Of a stretch of 11,700 bases of DNA, positions 6,297-11,700 are shown in pieces. Source of the DNA: an uncultured Caryophanales bacterium. Lineage in GTDB: Bacteria; Bacillota_I; Bacilli_A; RFN20; CAG-826. The number at the start of each line of letters is the position of its first letter. The first letter of the stretch is position 1. Both the position numbers and the translations under genes were made by a program. The stretch covers positions 1-11,700 of the forward strand of contig CAMJEC010000030.1 in assembly GCA_946404585.1 (NCBI GenBank), given 5' to 3'. The notes beneath the pieces are model-generated. The model was not told the origin of the DNA. It ran no database searches and saw only the letters and a program-made list of their open reading frames with translations.

Positions 6297-6325
6297 ATCA
6301 TATCTTTTATGCCCTTTAATTTAAA
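6297..6325 (-). promoter_or_regulatory. Promoter of the Nudix gene (leaderless)
   Basis: TTTAAA (6325-6320) and TATGAT (6302-6297) are spaced by 17 bp on the minus strand. Only AGTGCT separates the -10 from the ATG, so the normal start site coincides with the A of AUG. Confidence 0.6.
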
Positions 6326-6343
6326 GAAATGAATGTGTATAAT
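6315..6343 (+). promoter_or_regulatory. Promoter of the lipoprotein gene
   Basis: A perfect TATAAT (6338-6343) has a weak -35, TTTAAT (6315-6320), 17 bp upstream. The -35 abuts that of the divergent Nudix promoter at base 6320 within the palindrome CTTTAA-T-TTAAAG (6314-6326). The leader is about 28 nt with AAGGAG before the ATG. Confidence 0.55.
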
Positions 6344-6378
6344 GTAGATAACTAATCTTAAAAAATAAGGAGTAATCT

Positions 6379-7089
6379 ATGAAATCTTTATTTAAGCACA
6401 GTGTTTTAATCTTAACAGCTTTATTTATGATGGGCTGCGCAAATTCAAATAGTCAGCCTGCAAGCTCAAATGCACCTATCAGTAGTTCTATCAAAGATGA
6501 TTCTGTAAGCTACGATGCATTTAAAACGGAAGTTGATAAATTTGGTGATATTACATACACAAAAGCAGTATTCAAATATGAAATTACTGAAAAGATTGAA
6601 GGTACACCATTAGAGACTAGAGGCAGTTCTGAAACAGGCACTGTTACTTCAGTTTTGGAATTTGAAAGAACTCCAGATGGTAATAACAAAGTTACAAATG
6701 ACACGACTAAAACCCAAGAAGCCAAAAACCTTGTACAAGGTTACCCTAATGATGTTAAAGGCTGGTTTAGATGGCAAACGCAAAGAAAGAATGAAGCTGA
6801 AAAATCTAATAATCTAACTTATAGTGATAAGTTCTATCTCAATCCATTAAAAGCTTCAATGACCATTTCTAGTGATAGACCAGGTACGGCCAATGCTACT
6901 TTTGAAGGAACGTACCAAGGCACAAGTATCAATACCTTAACATTTAATGAAAAAGGCCTCGTTGTTAAAATCGAAGAAGAAGTAAAAACGGATATAGATG
7001 GAACAGTAAATAGTTCAGTTGATGGCACTTACCAAGCTAAAGGCCATTATGAACGAGTCGCAGTGGCCACCATTACTTACGTAGAATAA
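6379..7089 (+). CDS. Putative lipoprotein of unknown function
   Basis: A 236-residue predicted lipoprotein. It begins MKSLFKHSVLILTALFMMGC, a short charged start, a hydrophobic stretch and a lipobox-like end with the acceptor at Cys20. The -3 position is Met, which is slightly atypical. After the Cys comes a flexible Ser/Asn/Pro-rich spacer (about 21-42), as in many surface lipoproteins of low-GC Gram-positives. The remainder is polar, Thr/Gly/Lys/Glu-rich and looks beta-rich, with alternating patterns such as TANATFEGTYQGTSINTLTF and VNSSVDGTYQ. I do not recognise the fold or any catalytic motif. An AAGGAG ribosome site lies 7 nt before the ATG. It is a single-gene unit closed by a terminator right after the stop codon. 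It is one of only two plus-strand genes in the window. Confidence 0.75.
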   Translation: MKSLFKHSVLILTALFMMGCANSNSQPASSNAPISSSIKDDSVSYDAFKTEVDKFGDITYTKAVFKYEITEKIEGTPLETRGSSETGTVTSVLEFERTPDGNNKVTNDTTKTQEAKNLVQGYPNDVKGWFRWQTQRKNEAEKSNNLTYSDKFYLNPLKASMTISSDRPGTANATFEGTYQGTSINTLTFNEKGLVVKIEEEVKTDIDGTVNSSVDGTYQAKGHYERVAVATITYVE

Positions 7090-7140
7090 AAAAAGAGACT
7101 CGATTGAACTGAATCTAATCTAGTTCATAGAGTCTTTTTA
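7090..7140. terminator. Bidirectional Rho-independent terminator (lipoprotein gene / tRNA-Leu)
   Basis: AGACTC (7096-7101) pairs with GAGTCT (7130-7135), and GAACT with AGTTC further in, with a mismatch and a bulged base between. A-run on the left and T-run on the right give U-tracts in both directions. It ends the plus-strand lipoprotein mRNA and the minus-strand tRNA-Leu transcript. Confidence 0.8.
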
Positions 7141-7151
7141 TATACATAAAA

Positions 7152-7236
7152 TGGTGTGGCCAAGAAGACTTGAACTTCCATGAGTTTCCTCACTGGCTTC
7201 TGAGACCAGCGCGTCTACCAATTCCGCCATGACCAC
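7152..7236 (-). tRNA. tRNA-Leu (anticodon CAG)
   Basis: An 85-nt class II tRNA. The acceptor GTGGTCA/TGGCCAC has one G-T pair, the anticodon stem CTGGT/GCCAG encloses loop CTCAGAA (anticodon CAG, reads CUG), the long variable arm is TGAG-GAAA-CTCA, and the T arm is GGAAG-TTCAAGT-CTTCT. The ACCA 3' end is encoded. It lies 16 bp past the acyl-CoA ligase stop, but has its own promoter. Confidence 0.95.
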
Positions 7237-7246
7237 ATGTGAAAAA

Positions 7247-7255
7247 ATTATATCA
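7247..7255 (-). promoter_or_regulatory. Extended -10 promoter of tRNA-Leu overlapping the ligase stop codon
   Basis: On the minus strand TGATATAAT (7255-7247) is an extended -10 (TGn-TATAAT). Its TGA is the stop codon of the acyl-CoA ligase gene. No good -35 is seen at 17 bp (ATAAAA). The start would be near 7240, about 4 nt before the mature tRNA. Confidence 0.6.
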
Positions 7256-8908
7256 CAGCAGGCCGCGTTTTTTATCTTCTTCTTCTTGTAACACACGGAA
7301 ATTAACTTTTCCGAGCATCGTTAATGGTAATTCATTCCTGAATTCAATCTCAGTAGGAACTGACCATCTAATTAAATATTTACGACATGTTTCGAGTATT
7401 TTTTCTTTCATTGCGGTTTCATCAAAAACCTTGGCCACTACAAAGACTTTTAAGGAATTTTGTAGTTTAGCGTCAGGAATACGAATAGCCGCACAAGCGG
7501 AAACTTCTGGCATTGATTCGATGAGTTGTTCGACTTCACTTGGGAAGACCGCCACGCCAGATACTTTCACCACTCTTTTTTTACGTTGCTTGAAATAGAT
7601 GAAATCATCTTCATCCATATAACCAAGGTCACCAGTATAAAGATAACCATCTTTTAAGCAATTTTTAGTGGCTTCTTCATCTTGATAATATCCAAGCATA
7701 ATCGCCCCGCTTTTAATGATAATTTCACCAAGTTCACCGCGTGGTACTTCGTTGCCTCGTTCATCAACGACTTTAAATGTCGCTTCAGGCATAGCTTTAC
7801 CTAACGAACCTTTACGATTGGCGTTAAAAGTGTTAACACAGTTAACAGCAATTGCCTCAGTTAAACCATATCCTTGGAATAAACGGCATTTAGAACCCGC
7901 TTGTTCCATCGTTTTATTAAAGCGTTCTTCTAAGTCAGTTGGCATAGAATCACCGCCACAGAAACAACAATGTAAGTACTTTAAGTTTTTATTATTAACA
8001 AATGTTGGTTCTTGTAGTAATTTCTCATAGATTGTTGGAACACCACACATACAGGTAAGTTTAGTGGCATTCATTGCTTTCACCACTTTTTCCGCTTTAA
8101 ACTTAGGAATGAGGATGGAAGAAAATGAATTCACTAAAGGTGCGTGCATGGTCATACATAAACCAAAGCCATGGAAGCTTGGCAAAACACTGAGCATTTT
8201 ATGACCCATCATCTTATCCTTATCAACGGCTAGGAAAGCATAAGCGTATTGAGAAATAAAGTTAAAAGCATAATCACTTAAGCAGATGGTTTTTGGTTTA
8301 CCAGTTGTGGAACCACTGTGTAATAACACAGAACATCTATTTTTATCCGCTTTAGCGACTGGTACTTCTTTACCAGTCGGTTTTAATTGATAAGTATATT
8401 TGAAACCATCGAATTTGAATCTCGCTGGCATCTTGCCTAATTTCTTTCTAATTCTAAAGTTCATGAAATTGTGATAAATGAACTTTTTCATTAAAGGTAA
8501 ATCATCTTCAATACGTGTAACGTATACTTGATCCGCAATTTCACGATATTGTTTCACTTCTTTAGCGATTCTTTGTTCAAAAAGGAAGGCCACTTTAGTG
8601 TGAGTCTTATCCATGATTTGTTTCACTTGGTTAAATGGGGTGAATGGATGGATTAAGTTAGACGTGGCACCAATCTTATTAATGGCGTAAAACAAGACGA
8701 TTGTTTCAGGGATATTAGGTTGAGCGATAACGACGACGTCGTTTTCTCTTAAACCAAGACGGTTATATAAAATATCTGCGGTCATATCGACACGCTTTAA
8801 AAGTGTTTTAAAGTTAATCCTCTTGCCTTCATAATAGATGGCTAAATCATGAGGAGCTTTATTAGCGGCCTCTCTAAAGGCTTCATACATTGTGTATTCG
8901 GTCATCAT
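7253..8908 (-). CDS. AMP-forming acyl-CoA synthetase/ligase (ANL superfamily)
   Basis: A 551-residue adenylate-forming enzyme that activates a carboxylic acid, probably a fatty acid, via acyl-AMP to a thioester. All core motifs are intact: P-loop SGSTTGKPK (198-206), LPSFHGFGL (242-250), the GVP block (289-291), YGLTE (347-351), YTGDLGYMDEDDFIYF (424-439), hinge/CoA region QRKKRVVKVSG (441-451), and the C-terminal catalytic lysine K534 in LPLTMLGKVNF. There is no signal peptide. The frame is open to an ATG at 8998, but those extra 30 residues lie wholly inside the upstream gene and do not look like an ANL start. The ATG at 8908 overlaps the upstream stop as ATGA, the usual coupled arrangement, so I start there (the next ATG, 8905, is equally possible). 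Coupling to a DUF1624 membrane protein suggests the activated acyl group is used nearby; chain length and CoA versus carrier-protein acceptor are unknown. Confidence 0.88.
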   Translation of the reverse strand: MMTEYTMYEAFREAANKAPHDLAIYYEGKRINFKTLLKRVDMTADILYNRLGLRENDVVVIAQPNIPETIVLFYAINKIGATSNLIHPFTPFNQVKQIMDKTHTKVAFLFEQRIAKEVKQYREIADQVYVTRIEDDLPLMKKFIYHNFMNFRIRKKLGKMPARFKFDGFKYTYQLKPTGKEVPVAKADKNRCSVLLHSGSTTGKPKTICLSDYAFNFISQYAYAFLAVDKDKMMGHKMLSVLPSFHGFGLCMTMHAPLVNSFSSILIPKFKAEKVVKAMNATKLTCMCGVPTIYEKLLQEPTFVNNKNLKYLHCCFCGGDSMPTDLEERFNKTMEQAGSKCRLFQGYGLTEAIAVNCVNTFNANRKGSLGKAMPEATFKVVDERGNEVPRGELGEIIIKSGAIMLGYYQDEEATKNCLKDGYLYTGDLGYMDEDDFIYFKQRKKRVVKVSGVAVFPSEVEQLIESMPEVSACAAIRIPDAKLQNSLKVFVVAKVFDETAMKEKILETCRKYLIRWSVPTEIEFRNELPLTMLGKVNFRVLQEEEDKKRGLL

Positions 8909-9750
8909 TTGATAAATAACCCCACTAATGAGAGAACGCCAAAGATGATAAGAACATGGGTGCCATAGATGAGTAAGGTATGACGGCCAACAAAGCAAAT
9001 TGGTCTTTCCCAGTTATATCTTTTAAAGTATGACTTTTTATCTTTAGCATAGGTGAGTTTCGATACCATAGCGCCTAAAAAGAAGAAACCAAGGTATGGG
9101 AATAATGGCATATGGTCGCCTTGAACGAGGTTAGCGGAACCCACAACATCATCACCAACATATGGTCTCCATAAGAATGGAACATAAGTATTTTTACCAA
9201 ATGTAGTTGTGGATAGAACTTGGCATAATGGGTGAAGGGCTAAACCTATAAGGCCCACCACTAAGAGCCACTTCCAGTTCTTTTGTTCAAAGAAACAATA
9301 TAATAACGTCGACCAGCCTAAAACACCGATGACATTAAAGTCAATTCTAAAGGCAGAAACACCAACATTAGCGCCAGAGGCCACTAAGCCGCCTCTAATT
9401 AAATTAGTGATGATAAATAATAACGCCCAAATGCCCACCATTTGTAACGCTCTTTTGCTATTGCTTTTAGAGAAGGCACAAGAGATACCACTGATAAAGC
9501 AGAAACTAATTAAGCAAAGCCAACGGACAACCATTCTCACTGGATGATCCCAGTAGAAATGCATCGCCTGGTTAATAGCCCAGTATGGTTGAAGATGTTC
9601 CGCTCCTGCCCAACCACTAGTGAAGTTCATGGTGAAATTGAAGATGTGATCCATGACAACAAGGCAAATCAAAATACCACGGAAGAAATCGATTTCGTGG
9701 ATACGGGTTTCGAATGGTTTTCTTTTAATAACTACTTCTTCTTCAGGCAT
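8905..9750 (-). CDS. DUF1624/HGSNAT-like membrane acetyltransferase domain protein
   Basis: A 281-residue polytopic protein resembling the DUF1624 family, related to heparan-alpha-glucosaminide N-acetyltransferase. That enzyme passes an acetyl group from cytosolic acetyl-CoA through the membrane to a sugar. The signature opening is RIHEIDFFRGILICLVVMDH with D21, R24 and H35, the His being the probable acyl carrier. Seven or so further helices follow, and the last is at 262-280. The frame is open to an ATG at 9786. However, an extended -10 TGGTATACT lies between that and the ATG at 9750, so 9750 is the start that can be transcribed. There is no ribosome binding site, and the predicted leader is only 2-3 nt. 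The stop overlaps the acyl-CoA ligase start (ATGA), so the two are co-translated. Target sugar or lipid unknown; the role of a ligase-derived acyl donor is inference. Confidence 0.75.
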   Translation of the reverse strand: MPEEEVVIKRKPFETRIHEIDFFRGILICLVVMDHIFNFTMNFTSGWAGAEHLQPYWAINQAMHFYWDHPVRMVVRWLCLISFCFISGISCAFSKSNSKRALQMVGIWALLFIITNLIRGGLVASGANVGVSAFRIDFNVIGVLGWSTLLYCFFEQKNWKWLLVVGLIGLALHPLCQVLSTTTFGKNTYVPFLWRPYVGDDVVGSANLVQGDHMPLFPYLGFFFLGAMVSKLTYAKDKKSYFKRYNWERPICFVGRHTLLIYGTHVLIIFGVLSLVGLFIK

Positions 9751-9759
9751 AACGTAGTT

Positions 9760-9768
9760 AGTATACCA
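9760..9768 (-). promoter_or_regulatory. Extended -10 promoter of the DUF1624/ligase operon
   Basis: TGGTATACT (9768-9760) on the minus strand, 9 nt before the ATG at 9750. TTGTTA lies 15 bp upstream of TATACT as a possible, slightly close -35. It fixes the start codon and predicts a leaderless message. Confidence 0.6.
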
Positions 9769-9810
9769 CTTTTGGCATACTAACAAGATTAAAAAATATA
9801 TTTACTAGAA

Positions 9811-10710
9811 TTAATCGAGAATAAAGTGCGCCCAATCCTCATAAACTTGGAGATAATCATCTTCGTTATGAATCTCATGACGCATGTGTGGATAGAGTTT
9901 TAATGTGACATTATTAACACCTAAGTCTTTATAGGCTTTTTCTAACCACTTCACACCTTTACCGTTTTGACCAACTGGATCTTCTTCACCTGAGGTGATG
10001 AAAATGACTTCGTCTTTAGAGACTTTCTTCATATTCTTTTTCTTCCAGATTTGAGCCATACCTTTAAGAAATTCTCTCCAGAAACCACCGGTATTCATAT
10101 GGCCTAAATATGGGTCCGCGACATAGGCATCGACGTTCTTTTCATTGTATGAAAGCCAGTCAACACCTGTTCTTGGATTTTTAATTTGTTTGTTATAACC
10201 ACCTAAGCCTAAATTAGTGAAGAACTTATTTGGTTTATCCCAGTTAGATTTATGGATGAGCATTTTAGCTAATACTGCGGCAACTGACATTAGTCCACCT
10301 TGACCACCATTACTACCAATAATTAATGTCTTATCCGCGGCTAATGGATATTTTTCTAATCTTGCTTGGGTAGTGAATGAACCCATGGAGTGACCACCTT
10401 GAATGGTTGGTAAGCCGTTTTTCTTGGCTTCTAATATTGTTAAATATAAAGCGTCAACAATCTTATCAAAAGCGTCCTTTGGCCATTTTTGTAAATCATC
10501 TTCTGTTGGGGCATTAAGGCCTTGACCAAAATGGTCTAAGATCCAAACGTTAACACCTTTTTCATTTAAATAATTCGCTAAGCGTTCATATCTTGTAGCG
10601 TATTCTTGCATGCCGGTGATAAAAACAAAATTGGCTTTGCCGTTTTTAATAAGCCATTTAGCGCCTTTAACTTTTTCTCCGCTGTTTAAAACGATTTCAA
10701 AAACTTCCAT
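9811..10710 (-). CDS. Monoacylglycerol lipase-like alpha/beta hydrolase (Hydrolase_4 / S33 type)
   Basis: A 299-residue soluble serine hydrolase of the monoacylglycerol lipase/lysophospholipase type, which would release a fatty acid from a mono-acylated lipid. The start of the fold is ANFVFITGMQEYATRYE (26-42), where the family usually has a HG oxyanion hole and here ITGMQE stands. WILDHFGQG (56-64) follows. The nucleophile elbow is GGHSMGS (Ser108), the acid is GEEDPVG (Asp244), and the base is in MRHEIHNED (His278), the RHEI-NE block typical of monoglyceride lipases. No signal or membrane helix is seen. An AAGGAG site lies 7 nt before the ATG. A possible -10 TATTAT is at 10741-10736. No hairpin terminator separates it from the DUF1624/ligase operon, so read-through is possible; released fatty acid would be the ligase's natural substrate (inference). 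Confidence 0.82.
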   Translation of the reverse strand: MEVFEIVLNSGEKVKGAKWLIKNGKANFVFITGMQEYATRYERLANYLNEKGVNVWILDHFGQGLNAPTEDDLQKWPKDAFDKIVDALYLTILEAKKNGLPTIQGGHSMGSFTTQARLEKYPLAADKTLIIGSNGGQGGLMSVAAVLAKMLIHKSNWDKPNKFFTNLGLGGYNKQIKNPRTGVDWLSYNEKNVDAYVADPYLGHMNTGGFWREFLKGMAQIWKKKNMKKVSKDEVIFITSGEEDPVGQNGKGVKWLEKAYKDLGVNNVTLKLYPHMRHEIHNEDDYLQVYEDWAHFILD

Positions 10711-10735
10711 GGTTTTTCTCCTTAATAGATTACCT

Positions 10736-10741
10736 ATAATA
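10736..10741 (-). promoter_or_regulatory. Possible -10 box of the monoacylglycerol lipase-like gene
   Basis: TATTAT on the minus strand about 25 nt before the ATG, with an SD (AAGGAG) in the leader. No convincing -35 was found at 16-18 bp (ATGTTA or CATGTT). The upstream terminator argues that a promoter must exist here. Confidence 0.35.
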
Positions 10742-10769
10742 TTTTCTACGAATATATTAACATGCTAAA

Positions 10770-10803
10770 AATAAAAACTCTACTTAGTTAGAGGAAGTAG
10801 AGT
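10770..10803 (-). terminator. Rho-independent terminator overlapping the end of the YwaF-like gene
   Basis: A perfect 9-bp stem (ACTCTACTT 10777-10785 with AAGTAGAGT 10795-10803) has a 9-nt loop and is followed on the minus strand by TTTTTATTTTTA. The 5' arm encodes the last residues of the upstream protein, and the stop codon lies at the loop/3' arm border. Confidence 0.8.
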
Positions 10804-11620
10804 CTTGTGCTTGTAGTTTTTTATGTTCTTCTCTTTTCTTAAGGAAGCCCATAATCCAGTAATAGACGAGGTAGAATAAACCCATATAACCACACTGTAA
10901 AACATAGATGGTGATTTGATATGGGATAAGAGCTCCTTTGTATAAATCAAGGAATAAGGTGAATGGAGTGCCATCACCATTGAAGAAGAACATGAAATTA
11001 CGTTCTCTTCCAATAATTGGAATACTGATATAGTCAACAGTGAGGGCAATGCTCATAAATGTAAATAAGATACCAATCGCAAATGGGATATCTCTTTTTT
11101 CCATTTTATTTAATCCAGATACCCAGATGAATAACGCCACAAAAGCGGATATTGAGTGATTCAATAAAGCATTAATCACGGAGAATGAGATAATCGCGTG
11201 ACTTGGGTATAAATTTCCCGCGAAATAATTACCCATGAAGCCCATTAATAAGCCACATATAGCCATGAAATCAAGACACCACTGTTTGAAACGACCTTTA
11301 GTTAAAGCGGCTAATGGGATGATATAGATTGGTACATCGCAGAAATAAAGTGGCCAGTTACCAATTAAGCAATCCCAGAAGTTATCTGTTTCACAAAGTA
11401 ACCAAATATTCTTTGATAATTGCACGACCACAATAGCGATACCAGAAATTAACAAAACTAAGTTTTGCTTTTTAGGATCGCCTTTAAATTTTTTGCCTAA
11501 GAAAACCGCTAAGGTTAAGAAGATAGCAAGAGTTAAAGTGACTGTTAATATATGGGAGAGAGAAAATAGACCAGCAGGTGTTCTGCCCTCTTCCAAGAAG
11601 AACCATTTATAAAAATTCAT
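10784..11620 (-). CDS. YwaF/TMEM164-like integral membrane protein
   Basis: A 278-residue polytopic protein with about seven helices, of the YwaF (TIGR02206) type, related to eukaryotic TMEM164. TMEM164 has been described as an acyltransferase for ether phospholipids, using a Cys and a His about 58 residues apart. Here the block NWPLYFCDVPIYIIPL (88-103) carries Cys94 and the block ALLNHSISAF (151-160) carries His155, 61 residues apart and in comparable positions. Enzymatic activity for bacterial members is an inference, and that family comparison is from memory. The tail (260-278) is charged and then Ser-rich. There is no ribosome binding site; extended -10 TGATACAAT lies 10 nt before the ATG, so the message is probably leaderless. 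It is a single-gene unit, with a terminator built into its 3' end. Neighbouring lipid hydrolase and ligase genes support a lipid role. Confidence 0.65.
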   Translation of the reverse strand: MNFYKWFFLEEGRTPAGLFSLSHILTVTLTLAIFLTLAVFLGKKFKGDPKKQNLVLLISGIAIVVVQLSKNIWLLCETDNFWDCLIGNWPLYFCDVPIYIIPLAALTKGRFKQWCLDFMAICGLLMGFMGNYFAGNLYPSHAIISFSVINALLNHSISAFVALFIWVSGLNKMEKRDIPFAIGILFTFMSIALTVDYISIPIIGRERNFMFFFNGDGTPFTLFLDLYKGALIPYQITIYVLQCGYMGLFYLVYYWIMGFLKKREEHKKLQAQDSTSSN

Positions 11621-11630
11621 ACCGCTAACT

Positions 11631-11639
11631 ATTGTATCA
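11631..11639 (-). promoter_or_regulatory. Extended -10 promoter of the YwaF-like gene
   Basis: TGATACAAT (11639-11631) on the minus strand, 10 nt before the ATG. The -35 position falls in the T-run of the upstream terminator and matches poorly, so the TGn extension probably carries the promoter. Confidence 0.55.
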
Positions 11640-11650
11640 TCAAATGAAAA

Positions 11651-11690
11651 AGAAAAAATAAAAAACTCCGTAACGTTATCATTACGGAGT
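11651..11690 (-). terminator. Rho-independent terminator of a gene to the right of the window
   Basis: A perfect 9-bp stem ACTCCGTAA (11665-11673) / TTACGGAGT (11682-11690) with an 8-nt loop is followed on the minus strand by TTTTTATTTTTTC. It implies a minus-strand transcription unit ending just beyond the right edge. Confidence 0.8.
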
Positions 11691-11700
11691 CTTCTTATAT

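Noticed and set aside
7152..7236. tRNA-Leu as an integration site for a mobile element
   Set aside because: No repeat of the tRNA 3' end, integrase or composition change nearby; the flanking terminator and genes look ordinary.
7253..7255. Possible reassignment of UGA to Trp as in Mycoplasma
   Set aside because: The tRNA-Trp has anticodon CCA, and the ligase and DUF1624 genes end at TGA at sensible family lengths, so the standard code fits.
7239..8030. Plus-strand open frames antisense to the acyl-CoA ligase
   Set aside because: Low-complexity shadows of a gene with complete catalytic motifs on the other strand.
8909..8998. 30-residue N-terminal extension of the acyl-CoA ligase
   Set aside because: It lies wholly within the upstream DUF1624 gene, does not look like an ANL start, and the ATGA overlap gives a better start at 8908.
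9751..9786. 12-residue extension of the DUF1624 protein to the ATG at 9786
   Set aside because: The extended -10 TGGTATACT lies downstream of that ATG, so it would not be in the transcript.

Overview
This window reads as chromosome of a low-GC, Gram-positive-derived bacterium, probably an uncultured member of the Bacilli/Mollicutes side (Acholeplasma/RF39/Erysipelotrichia-like). The evidence is AT-rich coding sequence, a Ser-rich lipoprotein, A/T-rich Rho-independent terminators and mixed Shine-Dalgarno/leaderless starts. The genetic code looks standard: the tRNA-Trp has a CCA anticodon and at least two genes end at TGA, so UGA is not read as Trp. The taxonomic placement is inference.

Layout, left to right. 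Positions 1-528 (+) hold the C-terminal part of a YhhN/TMEM86-type lysoplasmalogenase cut by the window edge. It converges on and overlaps a minus-strand pair, a GT8 glycosyltransferase-PlsC acyltransferase fusion (1119-2939) followed by a CrtO-like acyltransferase (508-1119). Positions 2940-3218 hold a promoter, a structured 5' leader that looks like an RNA switch, a cluster of palindromes and a terminator. Next on the minus strand come an acyltransferase-3 membrane protein (4279-5289) and a membrane-anchored alpha/beta hydrolase (3219-4295) in one operon, a small two-helix membrane protein (5363-5614), tRNA-Trp, and a MutX-like Nudix hydrolase. A lipoprotein gene on the plus strand (6379-7089) is divergent from the Nudix gene. 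The right-hand part is all minus strand: tRNA-Leu(CAG), an AMP-forming acyl-CoA ligase coupled to a DUF1624 acetyltransferase-like protein, a monoacylglycerol-lipase-like hydrolase, and a YwaF/TMEM164-like membrane protein.

Functional theme: nine of twelve protein genes look like enzymes that add, remove or activate acyl chains or sugars on lipids. A reasonable reading is a lipid or glycolipid building and remodelling region. Exogenous or released fatty acids would be activated by the ligase and fixed on glycolipids by the PlsC, CrtO-like, acyltransferase-3 and possibly DUF1624 and YwaF-like proteins, then trimmed by the hydrolases. The enzyme families are read from motifs; the pathway linking them is inference.

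Most interesting items: (1) a ~110-nt leader upstream of the GT8-PlsC gene with mutually exclusive pairings that can hide or expose the Shine-Dalgarno sequence; (2) the GT8-PlsC fusion with its coupled CrtO-like partner, which suggests an acylated glycolipid pathway; (3) at least five genes whose -10 box lies only 6-10 nt before the start codon with no ribosome binding site, implying leaderless transcripts. No mobile element, CRISPR array or prophage was seen. No stretch over 300 bases lacks a gene.
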